Part shown: positions 8,743 to 17,578 of the stretch, piece by piece | Numbering within the stretch: position 1 is the first letter of the stretch | Layout: every line of letters begins with the position of its first letter | Assembly (NCBI GenBank): GCA_024277815.1 | Contig: JAJRUM010000050.1 | Coordinates: 1 to 64,000 of the forward strand | DNA from: Gammaproteobacteria bacterium | GTDB taxonomy: Bacteria; Pseudomonadota; Gammaproteobacteria; Xanthomonadales; SZUA-36 | Length of the DNA stretch: 64,000 bases | Direction: 5' to 3' | Made by a program: the position numbers and the translations under genes | The notes under the pieces: generated by a model | The model's database searches: none | The model's input: the letters and a program-made list of their open reading frames with translations, nothing else | What the model was told of the DNA's origin: nothing

Positions 8743-9438
8743 ATGAATACACGCAAAATTTCAGTTGTTGTTGCTGGCCTCGCGCTGGCCATTCTCGTTT
8801 CATCACCAGTCTGGGCAAAAAAAAGCCTGCCTGCTGTCAATGATGAGGGCATGGAACTGATAAAGGATACGAGAACGACAACCATATATGCGGATCCAGG
8901 CGCCGATCTTGGTATCTACAAGCGTATCTGGCTTGAGGATGCCAGCGTTGCATTCAAGAAGAACTGGCAACGCGACCAGAACCGCAATACCCGCAGTCCT
9001 TCAGCGAGGGTAAAAGATAGCGATATGGAGCGTATCAGGAAAGATGTTGCAGATTTATTCAGGGAAACATTCACCGCGGAACTGATTGACGGTGGTTATG
9101 AACTGGCCGATCAGGCGGGTGAGGATGTGCTGATTGTTAAACCAGCCATTGTCGATCTGGATGTTACCGCGCCGGATTTACAGACAGTGGGTCGTACTTA
9201 CAGTTATTCCGAGTCAGCGGGAGAGATGACTTTGAACCTTGAGTTGTATGACTCAATGACCAACGACAAGATCGTCACCGCAAGGGATCGCAAACAGGAC
9301 TATCGCCGCGGCTACCTTGAGTGGCGCACCAGTGTTAACAATCGTGCAACTGCCAAGCGCCTGATGGATTCCTGGGCCCGGGCATTCAGGGAGGCTCTGG
9401 ATGACGCGCGAAAGAACGTTACCTCAGCTGACTCATAA
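8743..9438 (+). CDS. DUF3313 family exported protein
   Basis: A 231-residue protein with a clear signal peptide (cleavage near SSPVWA-KKSL) and a body resembling DUF3313. That family of proteobacterial periplasmic or lipid-anchored proteins has no established function. Here there is no lipobox cysteine, so the protein should be soluble periplasmic or loosely membrane-bound. The region YKRIWLEDASVAF, a basic stretch with DMERIRKDVADLF, and the C-terminal WARAFREALDDA are typical of the family. The gene has its own promoter at 8678-8707. The next gene starts within its last 38 bases behind a strong AGGGAGG, so the two are translationally coupled. Confidence 0.8.
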   Translation: MNTRKISVVVAGLALAILVSSPVWAKKSLPAVNDEGMELIKDTRTTTIYADPGADLGIYKRIWLEDASVAFKKNWQRDQNRNTRSPSARVKDSDMERIRKDVADLFRETFTAELIDGGYELADQAGEDVLIVKPAIVDLDVTAPDLQTVGRTYSYSESAGEMTLNLELYDSMTNDKIVTARDRKQDYRRGYLEWRTSVNNRATAKRLMDSWARAFREALDDARKNVTSADS

Positions 9439-10336
9439 ACGGTGGCCGGGCCGGATTTTCTCCGGCCCGGCCCATTTCACACGCCAGGCATCGCCTTGCG
9501 TGATGTTATTCCTCGCAGCGCTGCTTGCACCTGCGCACGCATACGCCGCAGAACATGATTTCGAACCCGTTCACTGGGCCTACTCATCAGTTTTCGGGAC
9601 TGGCTGGTATCAGATTCAGGACAATCGTTCGGTGTTTGTCATGAGGATACCACCGCGCCAGACCTTGAGAAGGTCATCATTCAGTGCAGCAGAAGGACGG
9701 CGACTGGGTATCGAAATCAAGTATCCATTGACACTGGGTCTGCATAACATTGATGACCTTGGCGGCATCATCGACGCAGACAATTTTGGCACCGTCAGTT
9801 TCGTCCCTGGTGTGGTGGTAGAAATTCCGGTGAATCAGCGTTGGTACCTAAGGTCTTTTGCCAACGCTGGCTGGGGCAAGGAACTGGAAACCAATGAGTC
9901 CGCATGGATCTATTATGCGGGTATGAAAAGCCGCTACACATTTCCGGCAGAAAAATATACCTGGTCACTGCTGAACAGCCTTTACTATGCAGGTTTTTCA
10001 CCTGACCGGGGCAGGTCTGATTTCCTTGCGGTGGGCCAGCTTGGTGTTGAGCTCAAGCAACCACTCAGCAATGCAACGCTTACAGGCCAGCCTATTGACC
10101 TCCACTGGAGCTTCATGTATTCATTTCTCGGTCGCGAGTTACATTTCAATCTGCCTGATGGAAATTTCGACCCTGTCGCAGACCAGTTTGAGGCCGGCAT
10201 AGCAGTGAGCTTGAGAAACGGCCCCTATAAACTCTGGTTCTTCAAGGTCCACCGCCTTGGCCTCGGCTATCAATTCAGCTCAAGTGGACGCTTTCAGGCC
10301 ATCACACTCAGCATGCGCTCCTGGTTCAAAAGGTAA
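9401..10336 (+). CDS. Hypothetical protein, probable outer-membrane beta-barrel
   Basis: I do not recognise a family with confidence. The 311-residue product has a hydrophobic, signal-like segment (MLFLAALLAPAHAYA) at about 35-49. A long series of amphipathic strands rich in Tyr, Trp, Phe and Gly follows (for example RWYLRSFANAGWGK, LHWSFMYSFLGREL, HRLGLGYQFSSSGRF), as in small outer-membrane barrels. ATG 9401 is chosen because AGGGAGG lies six bases upstream. Starting at GTG 9500 or ATG 9503 would give a very short signal peptide without positive charges. The start lies inside the DUF3313 gene, and the hairpin at 9444-9472 is within the N-terminal codons. The pair probably acts in the envelope. 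Confidence 0.6.
   Translation: MTRERTLPQLTHKRWPGRIFSGPAHFTRQASPCVMLFLAALLAPAHAYAAEHDFEPVHWAYSSVFGTGWYQIQDNRSVFVMRIPPRQTLRRSSFSAAEGRRLGIEIKYPLTLGLHNIDDLGGIIDADNFGTVSFVPGVVVEIPVNQRWYLRSFANAGWGKELETNESAWIYYAGMKSRYTFPAEKYTWSLLNSLYYAGFSPDRGRSDFLAVGQLGVELKQPLSNATLTGQPIDLHWSFMYSFLGRELHFNLPDGNFDPVADQFEAGIAVSLRNGPYKLWFFKVHRLGLGYQFSSSGRFQAITLSMRSWFKR
9444..9472 (+). other. Strong GC hairpin at the DUF3313 / barrel-gene junction
   Basis: GGCCGGGCCGG (9444-9454), a 7-base loop and CCGGCCCGGCC (9462-9472) form a perfect 11-bp stem five bases after the DUF3313 stop. No T tract follows (CATTTCAC), so a canonical terminator is unlikely. Because it lies inside the next coding sequence, it could attenuate expression or stabilise mRNA. 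Confidence 0.6.
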
Positions 10337-10409
10337 TCAAACTGTCTGACCGGGTTCCTCGATTCGCCCCCCTTGCTCAGTCAATTTTTTCCTTCATACG
10401 CACAGCTGA

Positions 10410-12416
10410 CTACCCGGTAGCGTAGCCATAGCGCTTGATATGCCGCTCAAGCAATGGAAGATGAGGCGTCAGGTGTTCCCGGTATCTTGTCCAGCGGCCC
10501 GCAGCCCGCTGATAAATAGGCTCGGCAACTTGTTGGTAACTGGCGGTACGCACCCGCTCCCGGGTTTGTAGCCGGGCACGTTGACTCAGTTTGATTGCCT
10601 CGCTGTCAATCTCCAGGAACCTGCAGACCCGATCAAGTACTGTTTCAGTATCCGCAACCAGCTCCTCATAACGGACATACTCAACCTGCAATGAAAGCAG
10701 CGACTCTGCCTGTTGCCACAGGCTCATCACCCTGTCGTACATTTGCGCGCAGTGCTGCAGGCTATCGAAGTGTACCGACGCTTCACTAACAGCATAATTC
10801 TGCATAAAGTTACTCAGTACCACGTCGCAGGGGTGGCGCAGCATGAACAGTATCCGAGCGCGTGGGAACAGGCGTGATATCAGGCCAGCATGCATCATCC
10901 GTAACGGCATTTTATCCACCGTCAATTGTGGTTGGTCAGAACCCAGGTATTGCGCCAATGCAGACCGGTACCGCTTGCGCAAATCAGCCAGCACGCCGTC
11001 TGTGACGAACTCCAGCGCTGATGGATACCCCCCCTGTAACTTTTCCAGTTCAGCGATGGCAAATTCCAGGGTTGCAGATTCTTCGACCGAAGATACTGCC
11101 GGGTTAGTCGCCAGCATGGTGTCAATCAAGGTTGTTCCTGAGCGGTTGAAGCCGACCAGAAAGCACAGGTCGCTACCCAGATCATCGTCTGGATCAGAAG
11201 CTTGCGGGGTAGCACCTGACGCACCATTTTTTTGCCAGTCCTGAAGGCTATTGCAACGACGCCAGAATGCCTCACGATCAATCCCCCGACCACGCACACT
11301 TTGGTCAGCAAGCTGTTTGGCCGCAGTGAAAGCCTGTACTGCCGCATCAGCTTCCATGCTCCTGTCCAGCGCATGGCCCAGTTCAAAGTAGTACTGTTGT
11401 GCGACCCTGCCAGGCAGTTGTTGTGGATCAATGCGGCGCAGACGCCGGGCGGCACTGCCTGCCTTCCCCTGTTGCCGCTCGAGCTTGGCGGCCTCAATGT
11501 GCAGCCCCGGGTGGCCCGGGTCTACGGCAAGACCCTTGCGTACTGCATTCCCGGCCTGTTCGAGCTGATTGCCCTGTTCATAAACACTGGCCAGTTCAAC
11601 CCAGGCCTCAACGTCAGCGGGGTCCAGTTTCAATGCTGTTTCCAGTGAGCTGATCGCTGCTGCCGGCTTGTCCATCTCATTCAGCAGTATGCCCAGATAG
11701 CAATGCGCCGTTGCATGCTGCGGGTCAATCTCAATGGCCTGCACAAAGTTCTTCTGCGCGACCAGTATCTGGCCGGCCAACTGCAAACACAGCCCCGCTC
11801 CGACCAGCGCCTCAACATCTGCCGAATCGTGTGCAAGCAAGGACTCAAAAAGCGCCAGTGCCTCATTTACTTTGTCGAGGTGGAACAGGGTGACAGCAAG
11901 ATTGTGGGTGGCCGATCGATAACCCGGTGCCAACTTGACCGCTTTTTGATAGGCATCCACTGCAGCGATCATTTCACCACTGGCGCGCAGCGCGTGCCCC
12001 AGGTTGTGCCAGGCCTCGGGGTAATTGGCTTCAAGTTCTACAGCGCGGCGGAAGGCTGCCAGGGCCTGAGGCGTACTGCCCAGGTTGTGCAGCGCTCTGC
12101 CGGCATGGTTGTGAGCGGTAGCAAGGTTCGGCTGCAAGGTAAGCGCAGCCTGGCATTCATGCATGGCCTTACGCAAGTCCCCTTGCAGAAATGCAATGAT
12201 GGAATGACTAACCCGGGATTCAGGGCCGGTACCATCAGCAAGCATACGGAGAATTGGTTCTGCATCTGCAGTCCGGCCCTCACCAAGCAACAACTCACGC
12301 AACCGAACCGCACACGCCACCTGGTCGAGATGCTCTGATAGCAGTTCCAGCGCTGCCTCGCTCCGGCCCGCAACAAGCAGGGACTGTGCACGGGCGAGGG
12401 GGCTGGTCTCGTCCAT
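10410..12416 (-). CDS. TPR-repeat sulfotransferase family protein
   Basis: A 668-residue two-part protein. Residues 1 to about 390 are tandem tetratricopeptide repeats (for example AHNHAGRALHNLGSTPQALA and AWHNLGHALRASGEMIAAVD). From about 410 there is a sulfotransferase domain: FLVGFNRSGTTLIDTML is the 5'-phosphosulfate loop for PAPS, and RHPCDVVLSNFMQNY matches the 3'-phosphate-binding region. Proteins of this design are common in proteobacteria and are thought to sulfate proteins or glycans, but few substrates are known. No signal peptide is evident. The gene starts four bases after the pckG stop, so the two are very probably cotranscribed, an unexpected partnership. Confidence 0.88.
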   Translation of the reverse strand: MDETSPLARAQSLLVAGRSEAALELLSEHLDQVACAVRLRELLLGEGRTADAEPILRMLADGTGPESRVSHSIIAFLQGDLRKAMHECQAALTLQPNLATAHNHAGRALHNLGSTPQALAAFRRAVELEANYPEAWHNLGHALRASGEMIAAVDAYQKAVKLAPGYRSATHNLAVTLFHLDKVNEALALFESLLAHDSADVEALVGAGLCLQLAGQILVAQKNFVQAIEIDPQHATAHCYLGILLNEMDKPAAAISSLETALKLDPADVEAWVELASVYEQGNQLEQAGNAVRKGLAVDPGHPGLHIEAAKLERQQGKAGSAARRLRRIDPQQLPGRVAQQYYFELGHALDRSMEADAAVQAFTAAKQLADQSVRGRGIDREAFWRRCNSLQDWQKNGASGATPQASDPDDDLGSDLCFLVGFNRSGTTLIDTMLATNPAVSSVEESATLEFAIAELEKLQGGYPSALEFVTDGVLADLRKRYRSALAQYLGSDQPQLTVDKMPLRMMHAGLISRLFPRARILFMLRHPCDVVLSNFMQNYAVSEASVHFDSLQHCAQMYDRVMSLWQQAESLLSLQVEYVRYEELVADTETVLDRVCRFLEIDSEAIKLSQRARLQTRERVRTASYQQVAEPIYQRAAGRWTRYREHLTPHLPLLERHIKRYGYATG

Positions 12417-12420
12417 ATAC

Positions 12421-14169
12421 TCAGTCAGATGTTGTCAGCGCCGCAGCGACTTTATCCAGTTCCGCTATCATTTGGGCAGGCAGGCGATCACCGTACTGTT
12501 CAAGGTATTCCCTTATCTGCGCGACCTCAACAGACCAGGCCCCGGCATCAACATCAAGCAAGGCTTCAAGCGCCGCGTTGTCGATCCCAAGGTTGTTGAT
12601 ATTGATGTCGGATGGACTCGGTATGCCACCTATGGCGGTCTCGTTGATACCAGCCTCACCTTTGCAGCGCTTGATGATCCACTCCAGCACACGCATATTG
12701 TCACCGAAACCCGGCCACATGAAATTACCATCCTGGTCTTTTCTGAACCAGTTAACGTGATAGATTGGCGGCAGATTGCTGGCGCGTTCAGTAAAAGTCA
12801 GCCAGTGGCCCCAGTAATCAGCAAAGTTATAGCCACAAAATGGCTTCATGGCCATCGGGTCACGGCGCACAACGCCGACCGCACCGGTGGCGGCTGCCGT
12901 TGTTTCTGATGCCATGCTGGCACCCAGCAAAACGCCATGCTGCCAGGATTTGCTCTCCATGACCAACGGCACCAACCGCTCTCTGCGGCCACCGAAAATA
13001 ATGGCGGAAATCGGCACACCCCGTGGCGCCTCAGCCTGCTCCGAGTACGATGGGCACTGCTTCATTGGCACAGTAAAACGGGAATTAGGCTGCGCGGCCG
13101 GCCCCACCTCCGGGTCATACGGGTTGCCCCGCCAGTCAGTGACGGGTACAGAATCATCTTTACCCTCCCACCACGGCTGGTTATCCGCCGTAACACCCAC
13201 ATTGGTGAAGATGGCATTGCTGTTGAGCATCGCCAACGCATTCGGATTGGTGCCGGCCCCTGTGCCAGGTGCTACGCCGAAGAACCCGGCTTCCGGATTG
13301 ATAGCCCACAGGCGTCCATCCTCTCCCGGTTGCATCCAGCAAATGTCGTCTCCAACGGTCCAGACTTTCCAGCCAGCGTACTCTGCCGGCGGAATCAACA
13401 TCGCCAGATTGGTCTTGCCGCAAGCCGATGGGAATGCCGCAGCCACGTAGTGTATTTCCCCTTGTGGGTTCTCAATCCCGACGATTAACATGTGTTCAGC
13501 CAGCCAGCCCTCAGTACGGGCCTGGGAACTGGCGATTCTCAACGCATGGCACTTTTTACCCAACAGTGCGTTGCCGCCGTACCCTGACCCATAGCTCTGG
13601 ATCATCAGATCCTCAGGGAAATGCATGATAAAACGGCGTTCAGGATCCAGTTCACCAATAGAATGCAGTCCCTTAACGAAAGTACCCTCGCGCTCTATGC
13701 GCGCCAGTGCAGCGCTACCCATGCGGGTCATCATGCGCATATTGGCAACCACGTACGGGCTGTCTGTAATTTCAACGCCACACCGCGACAAAGGCGAATC
13801 AATCGGGCCCATGCAATAAGGAATGACATACAGGGTCCGACCCTGCATGCAACCACTGTACAGATCACGCATTTTGGCCTTGGCTTCAGCAGGCTCCATC
13901 CAGTGGTTGTTGGGGCCGGCATCATCACGGTTTGGTGTACATATAAATGTAACGTGCTCAACCCGGGCAACATCATCGGGGTCCGAGCGGTGCAAATAAC
14001 AATCCGGGTGTGTCTCCGGATTCAGGGAAATAAACTCACCGGTCTGCAGCATGCCTTCAACCAGTTGCTGGTTCTCCTCAGCACTGCCAGTACACCAATG
14101 AATATTGTCCGGATGGGTCAGCTCGGATACCTCATCAACCCATTGTTTCAAAATCTGATTAGTGGTCAC
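12421..14169 (-). CDS. pckG: Phosphoenolpyruvate carboxykinase (GTP)
   Basis: PckG interconverts oxaloacetate + GTP and PEP + CO2 + GDP, the entry to gluconeogenesis, in the cytoplasm. The GTP-class signature FPSACGKTN (about 246-254), with the reactive cysteine inside the P-loop, separates it from the ATP-type PckA. Other family motifs are SYGSGYGGNALLGKKCHALR and the ETTAAATG and MKPFCGYNFADYW regions. At 582 residues it is slightly shorter than animal PEPCK. I start at GTG 14169 (TTNQIL follows), which has GAGG seven bases upstream; a TTG at 14181 is the alternative. The TPR-sulfotransferase follows after four bases. With fadE next door, growth on fatty acids or acetate would need this enzyme. 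Confidence 0.95.
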   Translation of the reverse strand: MTTNQILKQWVDEVSELTHPDNIHWCTGSAEENQQLVEGMLQTGEFISLNPETHPDCYLHRSDPDDVARVEHVTFICTPNRDDAGPNNHWMEPAEAKAKMRDLYSGCMQGRTLYVIPYCMGPIDSPLSRCGVEITDSPYVVANMRMMTRMGSAALARIEREGTFVKGLHSIGELDPERRFIMHFPEDLMIQSYGSGYGGNALLGKKCHALRIASSQARTEGWLAEHMLIVGIENPQGEIHYVAAAFPSACGKTNLAMLIPPAEYAGWKVWTVGDDICWMQPGEDGRLWAINPEAGFFGVAPGTGAGTNPNALAMLNSNAIFTNVGVTADNQPWWEGKDDSVPVTDWRGNPYDPEVGPAAQPNSRFTVPMKQCPSYSEQAEAPRGVPISAIIFGGRRERLVPLVMESKSWQHGVLLGASMASETTAAATGAVGVVRRDPMAMKPFCGYNFADYWGHWLTFTERASNLPPIYHVNWFRKDQDGNFMWPGFGDNMRVLEWIIKRCKGEAGINETAIGGIPSPSDININNLGIDNAALEALLDVDAGAWSVEVAQIREYLEQYGDRLPAQMIAELDKVAAALTTSD

Positions 14170-14298
14170 GTTACACCTCAAGAAAAATCAGTACGAAGAT
14201 AACTACGTACGTGTGTTGGAAGGCAGGCAGAATAATTGCTCGCCAGCTGGTTTTCAATGCACCCGACAGGGTTTCCTTTGGATCGTCAAATGCTAGTT

Positions 14299-14892
14299 TC
14301 AGTGTCCGGGGATCAAAGTGGCAATGACGTGAGTCATATACGCTTCAAATTCTCCAGAGCTCAATATGGGTGCCTGGTGCTGCTTCTGCAACTGCAGGAA
14401 GCCAAGGTAGGCAGAATAAGTCAGGCGCGCACGATGTGATGCCTCACTGGCATCAAAACCAATCTCCCTGAAAGCGTCATTAATGTGCTGCATGCGGCGC
14501 TCTGCCACCCTTTCCAGCAATGGCTCCACTTGCGGGTGATCGGCTGCCGAACACAACGCACTGTAGACCTGATGGGTGAGTTTCTCGCGACCAGTGCGCC
14601 TGAAAAATGACCTCAGCCGACCACGTGGATCAGTGATGGCCCCTAAAGAGGCCTGCAAATTTGCCGCATCGTGCTTCTCCCAACGCAGCAATGACTGCTC
14701 GAGCAACGAATCACGGTTGGGGAAATGCCAGTAGAAACTGCCTTTGGTGACACCCATGCGACGGGCCAGGGCTTCTACAGCGACGGCACGGATACCTTTT
14801 TCAGCTATCATTTCAAGTGCTTGCTGCTCCCAATCACCTGCGCTGAGTGTTGACCGGTCTTTCTTTTTCGTTGCTGCCTGAGCCACAAACAT
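14299..14892 (-). CDS. TetR family transcriptional regulator
   Basis: A 197-residue TetR-type repressor. The N-terminal helix-turn-helix is ALEMIAEKGIRAVAVEALAR followed by RMGVTKGSFYWHFPNRDSLL, which matches the family closely. The C-terminal helical part should bind a ligand and dimerise. I start at ATG 14892 (MFVAQAATKKK), because upstream ATGs would run the gene into the fadE promoter. It is divergent from fadE. The palindrome at 15004-15021 covers the fadE -10, so this protein is probably the local repressor of beta-oxidation, perhaps released by acyl-CoA. That role is inferred from position only. Confidence 0.9.
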   Translation of the reverse strand: MFVAQAATKKKDRSTLSAGDWEQQALEMIAEKGIRAVAVEALARRMGVTKGSFYWHFPNRDSLLEQSLLRWEKHDAANLQASLGAITDPRGRLRSFFRRTGREKLTHQVYSALCSAADHPQVEPLLERVAERRMQHINDAFREIGFDASEASHRARLTYSAYLGFLQLQKQHQAPILSSGEFEAYMTHVIATLIPGH

Positions 14893-14981
14893 TACCTGGA
14901 AAGCTGTAAATTTTGAATATGCAAGCATAACCGAACAGCAAGCCACAACATAGCCTCTTGAGCAGGTATTCGCACCCCGGG

Positions 14982-15010
14982 TTGACTCCACCCCGAGTCT
15001 TTACCATACT
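14982..15010 (+). promoter_or_regulatory. fadE promoter
   Basis: TTGACT (14982-14987), a 17-base spacer and CATACT (15005-15010) form a good sigma-70 promoter pointing to fadE. The start of transcription would be near 15017, about 70 bases before the ATG. Confidence 0.65.
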
Positions 15011-15021
15011 CTACCGTATGG
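15004..15021. promoter_or_regulatory. Putative TetR operator over the fadE -10
   Basis: CCATAC (15004-15009), six bases, then GTATGG (15016-15021) form a perfect inverted repeat in the TetR-fadE intergenic region. It overlaps the -10 element and the expected transcription start, a standard geometry for repression. The length (18 bases) fits TetR dimers. Confidence 0.6.
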
Positions 15022-15087
15022 AACGATTTTTTTGTCTCACTGTCTTATCTGAACAGGGCGTGTCTGAATTTTTGGAGGGTTAGTACG

Positions 15088-17556
15088 ATGTTCTGGATTC
15101 TGATCTCAAGCTTGCTGGTCATTTCACTTACAGCTGCATACCGCAGCGTACGATTATTGCCATGGACGATTGCCATGGCCGTAACCCTGGCTGGATTTGC
15201 AATATTCGCAGCTGTCTCAACCCTGGGGATCATAATCCTGTCGGTGCTGCTGGCAGCTGTTGCCATACCATTGAATTACAAACCCCTGCGTCGACGCTGG
15301 CTGAGCGAACCTTTTCTCACCCTGTATCGAAAAATGCTGCCCACGCTGTCAGATACAGAGAAGGTCGCCCTTGAGGCAGGTACGGTTGGCTGGGAAGGCG
15401 AGCTATTTGCCGGCAACCCGAACTGGGACACACTACTGGAACAACAGTGGCCGGATTTGACCGAAGACGAACAAGCCTTCGTGGACGGGCCACTGGAAAC
15501 CTTGTGTGAGATGCTCAAGCCTTGGGAAAATGCCCACGAACTGGCGGGCCTGCCACCGGAAGTCTGGGACTTTCTCAAGCAGCACAAATTCCTCGGCATG
15601 ATCATCCCGGTTGAATACGGCGGACTTGGTTTCTCTGCCATTGCTCATCGAGCCGTGCTGCAAAAAATTTCATCAGTCTGCCCGATTGCGGGCACGACTG
15701 TAGCCGTGCCAAACTCGCTGGGCCCTGCTGAACTGTTGGTTCACTACGGAACCCAGGAGCAGAAAGACTACTACCTTCCACGCCTCGCAAACGGTAAAGA
15801 AATTCCCTGCTTCGGCTTGACCGGGCCGACAGCCGGCTCAGACGCAACCTCCATCCCGGATACCGGAATTGTCTGCAAAGGCAAGTATAAGGGTAAAGAA
15901 GTCGTTGGTATCCGCCTGAATTTTGACAAGCGATATATCACCCTGGCCCCGGTGGCGACCATTATCGGCCTGGCATTCAGGATGTTTGACCCCGATGGAC
16001 TGCTCGGAGACCAGCAGGACCTCGGCATCAGCCTGGCACTGGTGCCACGCGAAACTCCGGGCATGGAGATCGGCAAAAGCCACCTCCCACTTTATGTGCC
16101 CTTCAGTAACGGGCCAGTCCGTGGCAAGGATGTGTTCGTACCTCTGGATGCATTGGTTGGTGGCGTGGAAAGAGCCGGTGAGGGCTGGCGTATGCTGATT
16201 GAACTGCTTTCCGTTGGCCGTGCCATCACGCTGCCCTCATCCTCCACCGGCGGAACCAAACTGTGTGCCCTCTCAACAGGTGCATATGCCCGTATCCGTA
16301 AACAATTCAACCTTCCCATCGGGCGCTTCGAAGGGGTTGAAGAAGCACTGGCACGCCTGGCTGGGCATACCTATGCGGTTTCCGCTTTGTCACGAATGAC
16401 CGCATCGGCGGTAGACAGGGGTGAAAAACCCGCAGTACCCTCAGCAATCGCCAAATACCATGCGACTGAAATGACGCGCAAAGTTATTTCTGATGCCATG
16501 GATGTTCATGGCGGCAAGGGAATTATCATGGGGCCACGCAACTACCTGGGCCGCAGCTGGCAGGGTATACCTGTCTGGATTACCGTCGAAGGTGCAAATA
16601 TCCTGACCCGCAGCATGATGATTTTTGGCCAGGGTGCCATACGTTGTCACCCATATGTTCTGCAGGAAATGGCTGCTGCCCGTCTGGACGACAAATCACG
16701 CAGCCTGAAAGAGTTCGATCGCCTGCTGTTCGGCCATATCGGCTACAGTATTGGCAATGCCGTGCGTAGCATGCTGCTGGGCCTGAGCCTGGCCCGCTTT
16801 GCTGCAGTTCCATCCGACCGCAAAACCGCCAAGTACTATCGAAAGCTTACGCGCTACTCAGCCGCGCTCGCCTTTGCTTCAGATGTCGCCATGCTCACAC
16901 TCGGCGGCAAGCTGAAGTACAAAGAGCACATATCGGGCCGCCTTGGCGACGTTCTCAGCCAGCTGTATATTTGCTCAGCCATGCTGAAGCGCTTTGAAAT
17001 GCAGGGGCGGCCTGCTGCTGACCAGCCAATACTGGCCTGGGCGTTCCATGACGCCATCTACAAAATACAGACCGCATTGGCCAGCGTTGTAGATAATTTC
17101 CCGAGCCCTGCAATTCGTGTACTGCTGGCAGTGATGATTTTCCCACTCGGCCGGCTCGAAAAACAACCCGGAGACCGCCTTGGACACAAGGTAGCCCAGC
17201 TGTTGTTGTCTCCTTCTGAAACCCGCGAACGCCTGACCTCGGGCGTGTTTGTTTCCGCAAGCACAGAAAACCCGATTGGTTTGCTGGAAGCCGCGTTACC
17301 GAGAGTCATCGTCATGGAACCTGTGGAAAGACGCCTTCTGAAAGCACAGAGTGCCGGTGAACTTGATCCTGACAACCAGCAGAATCAACTGGAAGAAGCA
17401 GTTTCCAAGGCGCTCATTACCGACGTTGAAGCGAAAGAACTGAAGGCTGTCAGGGCGATGGTCAGTGAAATCATCGCGGTAGATGAGTTTGAAGGCAGTG
17501 TATTGCGGATGGGTGTCAGCCAGGATACGGAGGCTTCCACCGAGCGGGCCGCCTGA
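15088..17556 (+). CDS. fadE: Acyl-CoA dehydrogenase, FadE type
   Basis: FadE catalyses the first, FAD-dependent step of fatty-acid beta-oxidation, acyl-CoA to trans-2-enoyl-CoA. The 822 residues match the long FadE class (E. coli 814) rather than the 380-residue soluble enzymes. The first 60 residues contain two hydrophobic segments, which suggest membrane association. The dehydrogenase core shows IPVEYGGLGFSAIAH, CFGLTGPTAGSDATSIPDTG (substrate and FAD binding) and DVHGGKGIIMGPRNYLGR. The C-terminal 250 residues are the DUF1974-type FadE extension. It is divergent from a TetR gene and has its own promoter with an overlapping operator. It is convergent with sufT. Confidence 0.95.
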   Translation: MFWILISSLLVISLTAAYRSVRLLPWTIAMAVTLAGFAIFAAVSTLGIIILSVLLAAVAIPLNYKPLRRRWLSEPFLTLYRKMLPTLSDTEKVALEAGTVGWEGELFAGNPNWDTLLEQQWPDLTEDEQAFVDGPLETLCEMLKPWENAHELAGLPPEVWDFLKQHKFLGMIIPVEYGGLGFSAIAHRAVLQKISSVCPIAGTTVAVPNSLGPAELLVHYGTQEQKDYYLPRLANGKEIPCFGLTGPTAGSDATSIPDTGIVCKGKYKGKEVVGIRLNFDKRYITLAPVATIIGLAFRMFDPDGLLGDQQDLGISLALVPRETPGMEIGKSHLPLYVPFSNGPVRGKDVFVPLDALVGGVERAGEGWRMLIELLSVGRAITLPSSSTGGTKLCALSTGAYARIRKQFNLPIGRFEGVEEALARLAGHTYAVSALSRMTASAVDRGEKPAVPSAIAKYHATEMTRKVISDAMDVHGGKGIIMGPRNYLGRSWQGIPVWITVEGANILTRSMMIFGQGAIRCHPYVLQEMAAARLDDKSRSLKEFDRLLFGHIGYSIGNAVRSMLLGLSLARFAAVPSDRKTAKYYRKLTRYSAALAFASDVAMLTLGGKLKYKEHISGRLGDVLSQLYICSAMLKRFEMQGRPAADQPILAWAFHDAIYKIQTALASVVDNFPSPAIRVLLAVMIFPLGRLEKQPGDRLGHKVAQLLLSPSETRERLTSGVFVSASTENPIGLLEAALPRVIVMEPVERRLLKAQSAGELDPDNQQNQLEEAVSKALITDVEAKELKAVRAMVSEIIAVDEFEGSVLRMGVSQDTEASTERAA

Positions 17557-17578
17557 TGCTGTTGAGGCCGGCAGGCAG

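Noticed and set aside
12848-14202. Several plus-strand frames opposite pckG (up to 200 codons)
   Set aside because: Composition typical of antisense frames and pckG motifs are complete on the minus strand.
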